Shown here in pieces: positions 37,310-46,168 of a stretch of DNA of 64,000 nucleotides; position 1 is the stretch's first letter, and each line of letters opens with the position of its first letter. The position numbers and the translations under genes are program-made. The notes below the pieces were generated by a model that did not search any database, was not told the DNA's origin, and saw only the letters and a program-made list of their open reading frames with translations. The stretch covers positions 1,178,001 through 1,242,000 of the forward strand of contig NZ_OZ240671.1 of assembly GCF_965198575.1 (NCBI RefSeq), written 5' to 3'. The DNA is from Lichenicola sp965198575. GTDB taxonomy: Bacteria > Pseudomonadota > Alphaproteobacteria > Acetobacterales > Acetobacteraceae.

Positions 37310-38962
37310 ATGAAGCGGTTCCTCAACAGCCGAGAGACGCTGGTCGACCAGGCGATCGACGGCTTCCTCGCCTCCTCCGCAGGCAGCGGCCTGGCCCGTC
37401 TGGATAGCGGCCCTGGCGCCCGTGTCGTGCTCCGCGCCGATGCCGATATCCGCGCCAATCCGGGGCGTGCCGAGGTGGCGATCGTGTCGGGCGGCGGTTC
37501 CGGTCATGAGCCGGCCCATGCCGGCTTCGTCGGGCCGGGGATGTTGAGTGCGGCAGTGTGCGGCGACATCTTCGCCTCGCCGCCGGTGGATGCGGTGCTG
37601 TCGGCGATCCTGGCGGTGACCGGTTCGGCCGGTTGCCTGCTGGTGATCAAGAACTACACCGGTGACCGGCTCAATTTCGGCCTGGCGGCGGAGCGGGCGC
37701 GCGGGCTCGGGCTGGCCGTCGAGACCGTCATCGTCGGCGACGACATCGCGCTGCCCGGCCAGGCGAACCCGCGTGGGCTGGCCGGGACGCTGTTCGTGCA
37801 CCGGATCGCCGGGCTGATGGCGGAGCAGGGCCGGCCGCTCGCCGAGATCGCCGAGGCCGCACGCGCGGTTGCCGCCGATACCGCCTCGATCGGCCTCTCG
37901 CTGTCGGACGTGGACGCCTATAGCGGCCGCAGCGAGGACAGCTCGCGGCTCGGTCCGGACCAGGTCGAGCTCGGCCTCGGCATCCACGGCGAGCCGGGTG
38001 CCGAGACGCTGGCGATGGCGGATGCCGATGCGCTGATGGCGCGTGCCAGCGATCGGCTGCAACGGGCGCTGCCGGACAAGACTTCCGGGCTGGCGCTGCT
38101 GCTGAACAACCTGGGCCGCGTGCCGCCGATCGAGATGAGCCTGCTGCTGGACGCGTTCCGGCGGACGCCGCTGGCGCAGCGGGTCGAGCTGGTGATCGGA
38201 CCGGCGCCGCTGATGACGTCGCTCGACATGAACGGCTTCTCGCTGTCGGTGCTGACGCTGACGCACGATCGTCGCGAGGCCTTGACCACCCCCTGCCGGG
38301 TGGCGGCCTGGCCCGGCGCCTGCCCGCTCGCAGCACCGCGCACGGTGCCGGCGCCGACGCTGCCCGATGCCGTGCCGCCACGGGCTTCGGAGGATGCCGG
38401 CCGGCGGGCGCTGATCCTGCGCGGCGTGCGGCTGCTGCAGGAGTTCGAGGCGCCGATCAACGCGATCGATGCCCGCATCGGCGACGGCGATACCGGATCG
38501 ACGTTCGCACAGGCTGGCCGGACGGTGGCGGCGGCGATCGACCGGCTGCCGCTCGCCGACGACGCGGCCCTGTTTGCCGCCTTCGGGCAGATCCTGTCGC
38601 AGAGTGCGGGCGGATCCAGCGGCGTGCTGCTGTCGATCCTGTTCACCGCGGCGGCGCAGGCGCAGCAGCGCGAGCCCGGCCCGGCCGCCGCGTTGCGCGC
38701 CGGGCTCGAGCGGATGAAGGCGCATGGCGGCGCGCAGGCCGGCGACCGCACCATGATCGACGCGCTGGAGCCGGCGCTCGATGCGTTGGCCGCGGGCGGG
38801 ACCCCATCCCAGGCAGCCGGAGCGGCGCGTGCAGGGGCCGATGCCACGCGGAGCATGGCCGCCGGCGCCGGTCGTGCGCGCTACGTGCCGGGGGACGCCC
38901 TCCGCGATGTGCCGGACCCGGGCGCCGAGGCGATCGCGCGGCTGTTCGAGGGGCTCGCGTAG
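37310..38962 (+). CDS. ATP-dependent dihydroxyacetone kinase, DhaK-DhaL fusion
   Basis: A 550-residue single-chain kinase. The N-terminal DhaK domain has the G-G-G-S-G-H-E-P motif and His226 (L-G-I-H-G-E-P-G), the residue that binds dihydroxyacetone covalently. The C-terminal DhaL domain has the Mg-ATP-binding aspartates D387, D392 and D394 (D-A-R-I-G-D-G-D). The fused order identifies the ATP-dependent type, not the phosphotransferase-dependent type. It makes dihydroxyacetone phosphate for glycolysis. It fits an organism that oxidises glycerol to dihydroxyacetone. Confidence 0.95.
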   Translation: MKRFLNSRETLVDQAIDGFLASSAGSGLARLDSGPGARVVLRADADIRANPGRAEVAIVSGGGSGHEPAHAGFVGPGMLSAAVCGDIFASPPVDAVLSAILAVTGSAGCLLVIKNYTGDRLNFGLAAERARGLGLAVETVIVGDDIALPGQANPRGLAGTLFVHRIAGLMAEQGRPLAEIAEAARAVAADTASIGLSLSDVDAYSGRSEDSSRLGPDQVELGLGIHGEPGAETLAMADADALMARASDRLQRALPDKTSGLALLLNNLGRVPPIEMSLLLDAFRRTPLAQRVELVIGPAPLMTSLDMNGFSLSVLTLTHDRREALTTPCRVAAWPGACPLAAPRTVPAPTLPDAVPPRASEDAGRRALILRGVRLLQEFEAPINAIDARIGDGDTGSTFAQAGRTVAAAIDRLPLADDAALFAAFGQILSQSAGGSSGVLLSILFTAAAQAQQREPGPAAALRAGLERMKAHGGAQAGDRTMIDALEPALDALAAGGTPSQAAGAARAGADATRSMAAGAGRARYVPGDALRDVPDPGAEAIARLFEGLA

Positions 38963-38985
38963 CCGCACTGCCCGGCGGCGCGAAC

Positions 38986-39009
38986 GACCCGGGACGCGTT
39001 TCCCGGGTC
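38986..39009. terminator. GC-rich stem-loop between convergent genes
   Basis: GACCCGGGA and TCCCGGGTC form a perfect nine-base stem around a six-base loop, between the convergent dihydroxyacetone kinase and Hint-protein genes. It lacks a clear T-tract but is placed to end transcription from either side. Confidence 0.6.
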
Positions 39010-39030
39010 CCGCGGCACGGAGCGTCCGCT

Positions 39031-41055
39031 TCAGGCCGGGACCGCCTCAGCTCGTGAGGGATATCCGTAGCGTCCCGTCGCCGCGACGCGCACGTCGAGG
39101 AACGTTTCGGCTCCCGCCGCGGGCAGATCGAGCGCCGCGCTGCCATTGGTCCATCGGCAACCACCCTCGACTTCGTGCCATCCGGCCAGGGAGAGGTCGG
39201 CGGCCGGCGTGACGCTGTCATCGAGCCCGTTCCAGAGCACGAGTTTCTCGATGGCGACACCAAGGATGCGACGGTCATCGACAAACGGCCCGATCACCTC
39301 CGACGGGCTTGCCGATCGCGAGAGCAGCCGGACCGGGCGGCTCCCGCGCGGGATATGGAACATGTGGCGCTCCGCATTGTGCCAGCACGCAGCGAGCTCG
39401 AGACCGTTATCCAGCATCAGGCGCAGGTCGGGCTCGTCGGTGAGCGCGGTCTCGCCGGCCCGGATCGTGAAGCCCGCGGCGCGGGCGCGGTCTGCGAGAC
39501 GGTTCCAGAGCGGCTCGACAAGGTCGCGGCTGACAGCCAGTGGCGCCGCCATCACGAGGTCGCCGCGAACGGTGACCGCAATCCCGTCGTCGGTGAACAG
39601 GTCGCGATTTCCGCTGTCGAGGTAGCTTTCGGTCGTCAGGCCCTCGGACAACAGGATCCCATGATCCTCGAGCTCGATATGGAAAACCTCGTAGGTGCGG
39701 ACACTGCGATCGATCAGGATGCTGCCGCCATTCACCAGCATGCGAACCGGCGTCAGTCCGACATCGGTGAGGACGCAATGCTCCGGGGTGATGAGCAGGT
39801 CACGATGCGGAACATTCGAGGCGATCGCATCGCGGCGGATGCGGATCGGAAACGCCCGGTCGCTCCCGTTGTACTCGGCTGCGTTGAACCGGCGTCCTCC
39901 CATCCAGATGACCGGTTGCGGAACCAGCAGGCCGTCTTCGAGCACGCTGACCATATCGCCGGCGCGGAGATCCTCGACAGCGAGTTCGCCGGCCGGAGTG
40001 GCGATCATCGTGCCGCGCAGGAAGCATGCAGCCAGGTTGTCGAAAACCAGGGTGCTTCCGGATGCGAGGGTGAATGTGGGAGCCGGCGCGGCAGGATCGC
40101 CACCGGTAATCGTCCAGTGCCCGCCGGCATCGACGGCGATGTTCGTGAAGTTCTGAAAGTTGTCGGCGAAATCTGCAAGGGTTCCTATACCGGAGCCGAG
40201 TTCGAGTGTGTTCGTGCCGGCGCCCGCGCTGCCATGGACGATGCCGACGAGCTTCGACGATGCCTCCAGGATCAACGTGTTCCCGGCGGCGGTGGTCGCG
40301 GCATCGCCGAACGAGATCGCTATGCCCACGGCCCCGGTCGCCGTGTGGCCCTCGACGGTGCCGCTTATCTCGATCGTGCTGCCGGCTCCGACATCGATGC
40401 CATCCGCGGTCGATCCGAAGATAGTTCCTGCATCATGCACGATCGCCGCCGCACCCATGGTGAGGCCCGTGGCGCCTTCGATCAGGGCGCCGCTCATGTT
40501 GGTGACGGTGCTGCTGGCACCTGTACTGACGCCATCCAGATTACCGGTGATCGAGCCGTCATTGAAGACCGAGGAAAATGCCCCTTCGTCCACACCCGAG
40601 GTCGCGCCTGCCGCGGACCCCGAGGCGGCATTGTCGAAGATCCCGTCTGCCCCGAGCTGGACGCCGGCGGCGAGGCTGCCGCTGACCGCGCCGAAGTTCA
40701 TCACCGTGGTATCGGCGCCGCTCAAGAGGCCGATGAGATGACCCTGGATGGAGCTACCGGCCCCTGTCGTGATGTCGGTCAAAAGCCCGCCTGCGGTGCC
40801 TGCGCCGACATCGACCCCATCGGTCGTGAGGCCGATGATGGTCCCGTTGTTCGTCACATCGGAATTGGCGCCGACGGTCGCGCCGACCGTGCCGCCCGCA
40901 ATCATGCCGGTCGCCGAGTTGATCAGCGTGCCGTCCGCACCCAGGGTGACGGCCGCTGCACCGGCGGCGATGGTGCCCTCGTTCGTGACGGTGTCGCCAG
41001 CCGCAGCGGTGACTGCACCGCGCGTCGTGCCTTCCGGATTGTCGATCGTCGCCAT
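39031..41055 (-). CDS. Large repeat protein with C-terminal Hint domain
   Basis: A 674-residue protein from the ATG at 41055 (A-G-G seven bases upstream); an in-frame frame extends further but lacks a good start. Residues about 5-335 are beta-helix-like repeats of roughly 22-24 residues rich in Gly, Ala, Thr and Asn (V-T-N-N-G-T-I type), as in adhesins and autotransporter passengers. Residue 344 is the Cys of a Hint domain (A-C-F-L-R-G-T), which continues to about 480 with V-E-D-L-R-A-G-D and T-P-E-H-C-V-L. The rest resembles the Hint_2 C-terminal region (WHNAERHMFH). No Sec signal is seen. The Hint domain may self-process. Export route is unknown. Confidence 0.82.
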   Translation of the reverse strand: MATIDNPEGTTRGAVTAAAGDTVTNEGTIAAGAAAVTLGADGTLINSATGMIAGGTVGATVGANSDVTNNGTIIGLTTDGVDVGAGTAGGLLTDITTGAGSSIQGHLIGLLSGADTTVMNFGAVSGSLAAGVQLGADGIFDNAASGSAAGATSGVDEGAFSSVFNDGSITGNLDGVSTGASSTVTNMSGALIEGATGLTMGAAAIVHDAGTIFGSTADGIDVGAGSTIEISGTVEGHTATGAVGIAISFGDAATTAAGNTLILEASSKLVGIVHGSAGAGTNTLELGSGIGTLADFADNFQNFTNIAVDAGGHWTITGGDPAAPAPTFTLASGSTLVFDNLAACFLRGTMIATPAGELAVEDLRAGDMVSVLEDGLLVPQPVIWMGGRRFNAAEYNGSDRAFPIRIRRDAIASNVPHRDLLITPEHCVLTDVGLTPVRMLVNGGSILIDRSVRTYEVFHIELEDHGILLSEGLTTESYLDSGNRDLFTDDGIAVTVRGDLVMAAPLAVSRDLVEPLWNRLADRARAAGFTIRAGETALTDEPDLRLMLDNGLELAACWHNAERHMFHIPRGSRPVRLLSRSASPSEVIGPFVDDRRILGVAIEKLVLWNGLDDSVTPAADLSLAGWHEVEGGCRWTNGSAALDLPAAGAETFLDVRVAATGRYGYPSRAEAVPA

Positions 41056-41672
41056 GATGTAACCTCGACCTGGACGTGAAAAGACCTGGAGGACCGTTTC
41101 CTCCGGTGCAGCCGAGTTCCAGGTGGTCACGGACGTAACGGTATCACAACGTATTTCGGAATTTACGGTCTCGGCTGCGTTGTTCTTGCAAGGCCATGAC
41201 GGATATTTTTGATCCTGCGCAGCAAATCGCGATTATTGTTACGTTAGCGCATTTATATAAGAGACTCCTCTTCTTCCAGGCTTGCTGGATGTGGGACATG
41301 TTTCATCGTCGAAAATGCCGGCGGAACTTGCAGCCTGGATGGGCCGGCGGACCCGAGGACCGCAGCAACGACATCGTCAGCTCGTCGCCGACCGCGGCTC
41401 CATTTTGCGGGATCCACAACCCGGTCTCCGGGTGGCGCTCGATAGGCGCATCCGCGGCGTCACACGGCGCCGGTGGCTTAGCCCGAGATCGGTCAGCAGC
41501 CGGCAGGCGCGATGCAGGAGGGTTCCGCGCGATCGCCCGGACCTCGACCGACAGCCCCGGCGGATTCGCCCGCGGGCCTTGCGCGTCGGGTGGCGGGAAC
41601 GTTGCACGCCCCGTCACCCAGGCCCGCCCGTGGTCGCACCGTTGAAGCCGTCAGCGGCTCAGCGGACGGGCA
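41056..41672. other. Non-coding stretch with AT-rich core upstream of the Hint gene
   Basis: The 617 bases contain no convincing gene. Bases of about 41150-41290 are markedly AT-rich relative to the window (for example ATTTATATAAGAG near 41255). The rest is GC-rich with short Arg-rich frames. On the minus strand a TATAAA-like -10 element lies about 200 bases before the Hint gene with a weak upstream element (CTGGAA) 16 bases away. This is a plausible promoter and possible horizontal-transfer trace. Confidence 0.5.
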
Positions 41673-42647
41673 TCACCGTGGCGGCGGCACCAGGGGCGGA
41701 TGCAGGGCGCGGCGGAGGGCGGCGCGGGAGCGGTTGCGCGCGACCATGGCGTTGCGGGCGGCGGGGACCAGGTCGAAGCCGTGATAGGCGCCCGGGAACA
41801 CGTGCAGTTCGGTCGGCACGCCACCGCGGATCAGCCGGCGCGCGTAGTCGAGGTTCTCGTCGATGAACAGATCCAGCGCACCGACGGACATGAACGCGGG
41901 CGGCAGGCCGGCAAGGTCATCGGCCCGCGCGGCGGCGGCGTAGGGCGAGGTGGTCGGCAGGCCGGGCTCGTGTCCGAGCAGGGCCTCCCAGCCGAAGCGG
42001 TTCTTCTCCGGCGTCCAGAGGAACTGGCCGGCGAACGGGTGCGGGTCCGTAGCGGCGGCGGTGCGGTCGTCGAGCATCGGATAGATCAGGTGCTGGAACA
42101 CCAGCTTCACCTCGCCACGGTCACGCGCCAGGAGGGCGAGACACGCCGCCAGCCCGCCACCGGCACTCTCGCCGCCGACGGCGATGCGGGCGGGATCGAC
42201 CCGGAGCGACGACGCCTGGTCATGCAGCCATTTCAGCGCCGCATAGGCATCCTCGACCGGCCCCGGATGCCGGGTTTCCGGTGCCAGCCGATACTCCACC
42301 GAGGCGATCACGCAGCCGAGCTCGGCCGCCAGCGCCGCGTTGGTCGCGTCGTGGTTGCTCGCGGCACCGAGCACGTAGCCGCCGCCATGAAGATGCAGCA
42401 GCGCCGGGAACACGGCATCCTCGGCGCCGCCCAGCGGCGTGAACACCCGCACCGGGATCGTCGCGGCGGCGGTCTCGACCTGGTGCACGACGCGTGTTGC
42501 CAGCGACGGATCGGCGCCCGGCAGCGCGCCGGCGTTCGCGGCCATGAGCTGCCTGACCTCGGGCAGGGTCTGCGCGGACAGTTCGACCTGCGGGAACAGG
42601 TCCAGGCCCGGCAGCAGTTCGGGGTCGATCAGGGACCGTGACGGCAT
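41673..42647 (-). CDS. Alpha/beta hydrolase, hormone-sensitive lipase family esterase
   Basis: A 324-residue esterase. It has the HSL oxyanion motif H-G-G-G (LLHLHGGGYVLG), the nucleophile motif G-E-S-A-G-G, and plausible acid (D-L-F-I-D-E) and base His in PGAYHGFDLV. It is cytoplasmic with no signal peptide. The natural substrate is unknown. It lies three bases after the kinase gene on the same strand and is probably co-transcribed. Confidence 0.9.
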   Translation of the reverse strand: MPSRSLIDPELLPGLDLFPQVELSAQTLPEVRQLMAANAGALPGADPSLATRVVHQVETAAATIPVRVFTPLGGAEDAVFPALLHLHGGGYVLGAASNHDATNAALAAELGCVIASVEYRLAPETRHPGPVEDAYAALKWLHDQASSLRVDPARIAVGGESAGGGLAACLALLARDRGEVKLVFQHLIYPMLDDRTAAATDPHPFAGQFLWTPEKNRFGWEALLGHEPGLPTTSPYAAAARADDLAGLPPAFMSVGALDLFIDENLDYARRLIRGGVPTELHVFPGAYHGFDLVPAARNAMVARNRSRAALRRALHPPLVPPPR

Positions 42648-42650
42648 GGC

Positions 42651-43580
42651 TCAGCTGCCGCTCGTCCGGTAGGTGCGCGGGGTCTCGCGCGGCCACAGCC
42701 AGGCGGCGCCACGCACGCCGGAGCTGTCCCCGTGGATGTTCGGCTTGATCGGCGTGGTGCATTGCGGGCTGATCACATGGCGCTGCAGCAGCGGCGGCAC
42801 CTTGCTGTACAGGTGCTTCATGTTCGACAGGCCGCCACCGAGCACGATGACGTGCGGGTCGAGGATGTCGATGATCTGGGCCAGGCCGCGGGCCAGGCGT
42901 TCGGCGTGTCGGTCCAGAGCGGCGATCGCCTTCTGGTCGCCGGCCTCGGCGCGGGCCGGAATGCCGCTTGCGTCCTCGCGGCCGGGTCCGTCGCAATCCA
43001 TCGCCAGCGCCGATCCGCACAGATAGCGCTCGACGCAGCCGGTATTGCCGCAAAAACAGCTCGGCCCCGGGACCTCGTCCGGTTGCGGCCAGGGCAGCGG
43101 GGTGTGGCCCCACTCGCCGGCGATGCTGTGCCGCCCGACCAGCACCCGCTCGTTCACCACGATGCCGCCGCCGACACCGGTGCCCAGGATCACGCCGAAC
43201 ACGATGGAGTGGCCGGCCCCTGCCCCGTCGACCGCCTCGGACAGGGCGAAACAGTTGGCGTCGTTCTCGACACGCACCTCGCGGCCGAGCGCCAGGCTCA
43301 GGTCGCGGGCGAAGGGCATGCCGTTGAGCCAGGTCGAGTTGGCGTTCTTGACCAGGCCGGTATCGGGACTGACGGCGCCGGGGATGCCGACGCCGACGGT
43401 GGCGCTGCCTGACAGCTCGAGCTCCACGCCCTCGACCAGCTCGCGTATGGCGCGGACGGCACCCTCGTACTCGCGCGGATTGGGCACGCGCCTGCGCAAG
43501 GTCTCCTGGCCGTCATTGGCGATCGCGGCGATCTCGATCTTGGTGCCACCGAAATCGATCCCGACCCGAAAATCCGCCAT
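42651..43580 (-). CDS. mak: ROK-family sugar kinase, Mak/fructokinase type
   Basis: A 309-residue kinase from the ATG at 43580; longer frames have no good start. It has the ROK P-loop-like N-terminus (VGIDFGGTKIEIAAI) and the stretches KNANSTWLNG, DANCFALSEAVDGA and C-F-C-G-N-T-G-C-V-E, the zinc-binding ROK cluster. The end H-G-D-S-S-G-V-R-G-A-A-W-L-W-P is nearly that of E. coli Mak (mannofructokinase). It phosphorylates fructose or mannose. It is divergent from a TusA-like gene (about 40 bases between starts). Confidence 0.88.
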   Translation of the reverse strand: MADFRVGIDFGGTKIEIAAIANDGQETLRRRVPNPREYEGAVRAIRELVEGVELELSGSATVGVGIPGAVSPDTGLVKNANSTWLNGMPFARDLSLALGREVRVENDANCFALSEAVDGAGAGHSIVFGVILGTGVGGGIVVNERVLVGRHSIAGEWGHTPLPWPQPDEVPGPSCFCGNTGCVERYLCGSALAMDCDGPGREDASGIPARAEAGDQKAIAALDRHAERLARGLAQIIDILDPHVIVLGGGLSNMKHLYSKVPPLLQRHVISPQCTTPIKPNIHGDSSGVRGAAWLWPRETPRTYRTSGS

Positions 43581-43621
43581 GTCCGCCTCGCACCCCCGCG
43601 TGATGGCAGTATGATGACGCG

Positions 43622-43966
43622 ATGGACGACACTCAGCAATCAAGCGGGCCACAATCAAGCGGGCCACAATCGACCGGGCCCGCCGCCCTGACGCCAGTCG
43701 CCCAGCCGGAGCTGACGCCAGTCGCCCGGCCGGAGCTGCTGCTCGACGTGAAGGGCCTCAGCTGTCCGCTTCCGGTGCTGCGCGCCAGCCGGATGCTGCG
43801 AGGCATGCGGGACGGCGAGCGCCTCCGGGTGCTGGCAACCGACAGGGCAGCGGTGCAGGATTTTCGCAGCTTCTGCCGCGAGACCGGCCATGCGCTGGTG
43901 GCATTCGGCGAGGAGGCGGGGGTGCTCAGCTTCGTGATCCGCAGGCGTCCGGAACCGGCCGGCTGA
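43622..43966 (+). CDS. TusA-family sulfur carrier with repeat-rich N-terminus
   Basis: A 114-residue protein. Residues about 40-112 form a TusA fold with the active-site C-P-L-P motif at Cys48 (GLSCPLPVLRA). TusA proteins carry persulfide sulfur for tRNA thiolation and cofactor synthesis. The first 38 residues are a low-complexity extension built from two small tandem arrays (S-S-G-P-Q and L-T-P-V-A-x-P-E). Other TusA-fold proteins have other roles (e.g. YedF-like), so the symbol is withheld. Confidence 0.82.
   Translation: MDDTQQSSGPQSSGPQSTGPAALTPVAQPELTPVARPELLLDVKGLSCPLPVLRASRMLRGMRDGERLRVLATDRAAVQDFRSFCRETGHALVAFGEEAGVLSFVIRRRPEPAG
43637..43735 (+). repeat. Two short tandem arrays in the TusA-like gene
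   Basis: Three 15-bp units (CAATCAAGCGGGCCA and variants) lie at 43637-43681. Two 24-bp units (starting CTGACGCCAGTC, one mismatch) lie at 43688-43735. Both keep the reading frame and encode the unstructured N-terminus. Confidence 0.88.
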
Positions 43967-44068
43967 CGCCGCGCGAGGCTTCCGCCGGCCGAACCTTTCG
44001 CCTGAGCGATCTTGGCGCTAAGCGGTGCTGCGGCGATCATGGCCTGCACCCAACCATCCGGAGCCCGC

Positions 44069-44299
44069 ATGTCTGACACTTTGTCGTCGCTCTCCTTCGA
44101 GGAGGCACTGGGCGAGCTGGAAAAGATCGTGCGCGGGCTCGAGGGCGGCCAGCAGAAGCTGGAGGACGCGATCGCCAGCTACGAGCGGGGGGCCGCACTG
44201 CGCCGGCATTGCGAAACCAAACTCGGCGAGGCGGAGGCCAGGGTGCAGGCGATCGTCGAGCGGGCCGATGGCAGCCTTGCTCTGCAGAAGCTGGATTGA
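44069..44299 (+). CDS. xseB: Exodeoxyribonuclease VII small subunit
   Basis: A 76-residue helical protein, normal for XseB, with SFEEALGELEKIVRGLEGGQQKLEDAI and Y-E-R-G. The ATG at 44069 has GGAG five bases upstream. It binds XseA (encoded at 27 kb) to form exonuclease VII. It heads the row xseB-ispA-tlyA with a five-base gap to ispA. Confidence 0.95.
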   Translation: MSDTLSSLSFEEALGELEKIVRGLEGGQQKLEDAIASYERGAALRRHCETKLGEAEARVQAIVERADGSLALQKLD

Positions 44300-44304
44300 G
44301 GCCG

Positions 44305-45399
44305 ATGACCGAAATCACCGCCTCGGGCATCCCGTCCGGGCATGCGTCTGCCGATGCCACTCCGGCCTCGGGGCCCTCTGCGGCGGGGACGCCCACGCCG
44401 GCCGGCGAAACCTCGAGCGGGATCCCCTCCGGTCCGGCAGACGCGCCGCATGTGCATGCGCCGGTCGACGTTCCCGGGAACGGTCGGGCCGGACGCGACG
44501 CCGCCGCCGCCCGACCGTCGTTGCAGGCGTCGCTAACGGCCCGTGCGGCGGACATCGAGCGGGCGATCGACACGCTGATGCCGCCGGTCGATGGCGCCGA
44601 GGCCAGGCTGGTCGAGGCGATGCGCTATGCCACCCTCGGCGGCGGCAAGCGGCTGCGCGGCTTCCTGGTGATGGAGGTGGCCGGGCTGTTCGGCGCGGAC
44701 ATGCAGGCGGCCGCCCGCGTCGGCGCCTCGGTCGAGATGCTGCACGCCTACTCGCTGGTGCATGACGACCTGCCGGCGATGGATGACGACGATCTCAGGC
44801 GCGGCCAGCCCTCGACGCATATCCGCTTCGGCGAGGCGACCGCGATCCTGGCCGGCGATGCGCTGCAGACGCTGGCTTTCGGGGTGATCGCCGACCGCGC
44901 GATCCACGCCTCTGCGGACGTCCGGATCGCACTGGTGACGGCGCTGGCCCATGCCTCCGGGGCCGATGGCATGGTCGGTGGGCAGATGATCGACATGGAG
45001 GGCGAGGGCCGTGCCTTCACCCTGACCGAGACGCGACGCATGCACGCCCTCAAGACCGGCCGGCTGATCGCCTACAGCGCAGAGGCCGGAGCGATCCTCG
45101 GCCAGGCGCCGGACGAGATCCGCGACCGGATCGCAGCGTACGGGCGCGATCTGGGTGCCGCCTTCCAGGTTGCCGACGACGTGCTGGACGCGACTGCCAG
45201 CGCGGAAGAGCTCGGCAAGACCGCGGGCAAGGATGCCGAGGCCGGGAAGTCCACCTTCGTGGCACTGCTCGGCATCGAGGGCGCGCGTGCCGAGGCGGAC
45301 CGGCTGGCCCAGTCGGCCACGGAGGCACTGGCCGGGTTCGGGCCCGAGGCGGACGGGCTCAGGGCGCTGGCCCGCTACGTCGTCGATCGCCGCAACTGA
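44305..45399 (+). CDS. ispA: Farnesyl/geranylgeranyl diphosphate synthase
   Basis: A 364-residue polyprenyl synthase. It has the first aspartate-rich motif D-D-x-x-A-M-D-D (154-161), the lysine motif G-G-G-K-R-L-R, and the second motif Q-V-A-D-D-V-L-D. The unusual feature is an N-terminal extension of about 70 low-complexity residues (Pro/Ala/Gly/Ser) before the fold begins. The start is supported by GAGG three bases upstream. It makes prenyl diphosphates for quinones, undecaprenyl and hopanoid precursors. In many alphaproteobacteria dxs follows, but here tlyA does. Confidence 0.93.
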   Translation: MTEITASGIPSGHASADATPASGPSAAGTPTPAGETSSGIPSGPADAPHVHAPVDVPGNGRAGRDAAAARPSLQASLTARAADIERAIDTLMPPVDGAEARLVEAMRYATLGGGKRLRGFLVMEVAGLFGADMQAAARVGASVEMLHAYSLVHDDLPAMDDDDLRRGQPSTHIRFGEATAILAGDALQTLAFGVIADRAIHASADVRIALVTALAHASGADGMVGGQMIDMEGEGRAFTLTETRRMHALKTGRLIAYSAEAGAILGQAPDEIRDRIAAYGRDLGAAFQVADDVLDATASAEELGKTAGKDAEAGKSTFVALLGIEGARAEADRLAQSATEALAGFGPEADGLRALARYVVDRRN

Positions 45400-45430
45400 A
45401 GCAACGGCGGACTGCGGGCTCTCGCAGCGC

Positions 45431-46165
45431 ATGAAGAAGCGTGCGGATCAGCTGCTGGTCGAGCGCGGCCTGGTCGAGAGCCGGACGCGGGCGCAGGCGC
45501 TGATCCTGGCCGGCCTGGTCTTCATCGGCGAAAAGCGCGTGGCCAAGGCCGGCGATGCACTGCCCGAGGATGCGTCCTTGACGGTGCGCGGCCAGGACCA
45601 TCCGTGGGTGTCGCGCGGCGGGCTGAAGCTCGACCACGCGCTGGCCCATTTCGGCCTGTCGGCATCCGATCGGATCTGCCTCGATGTCGGTGCCTCGACC
45701 GGCGGGTTCACCGACGTGCTGCTGAGCCACGGTGCCGCGCGCGTGCATGCGGTCGATGTCGGGCACGGCCAGCTGGCCTGGAAGCTGCGCAGCGATCCGC
45801 GCGTGGTGGTGCATGAGAAGCTCAATGCACGCGGGCTTACGGCGGAAATCATATCCGATCGGATCGAGGTTCTGGTGTGCGACGCGAGCTTCATCGGGCT
45901 GCGCACGGTGCTGCCGGCCGGGCTGGAGCTCTGTGTGCCGGGCGCATGGGCGGTGGCGCTGATCAAGCCGCAGTTCGAGGCAGGACGCGCGGCGGTCGGT
46001 GCAAAGGGCGTGGTGCGCGATCCGCAGGTTCACGACGAGGTCTGCGCGGTGATCCGCTCGTGGTGGTCGGGGCTGCCGGGCTGGACGGTGCAGGGGATCG
46101 AGCCCAGCCCGATCACCGGGCCGGAGGGTAACCGGGAGTTCCTGATCGCGGCGTCGCGGGCCTGA
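45431..46165 (+). CDS. tlyA: TlyA-family rRNA 2'-O-methyltransferase
   Basis: A 244-residue protein. An N-terminal S4-type RNA-binding domain (KKRADQLLVERGLVESRTRAQALILAG) is followed by a class I methyltransferase with L-D-V-G-A-S-T-G-G-F-T-D as the SAM-binding loop and PQFEAGR, typical of TlyA/RrmJ-like enzymes. TlyA methylates ribosomal RNA in mycobacteria and affects capreomycin sensitivity. It follows ispA by 31 bases and converges on a small gene three bases downstream. Confidence 0.93.
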   Translation: MKKRADQLLVERGLVESRTRAQALILAGLVFIGEKRVAKAGDALPEDASLTVRGQDHPWVSRGGLKLDHALAHFGLSASDRICLDVGASTGGFTDVLLSHGAARVHAVDVGHGQLAWKLRSDPRVVVHEKLNARGLTAEIISDRIEVLVCDASFIGLRTVLPAGLELCVPGAWAVALIKPQFEAGRAAVGAKGVVRDPQVHDEVCAVIRSWWSGLPGWTVQGIEPSPITGPEGNREFLIAASRA

Positions 46166-46168
46166 CTG

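Noticed and set aside
41196..41645. Frame of 149 codons upstream of the Hint gene
   Set aside because: The start lies in the AT-rich region, but the product is a patchwork with no family features, and the ribosome binding site is poor.
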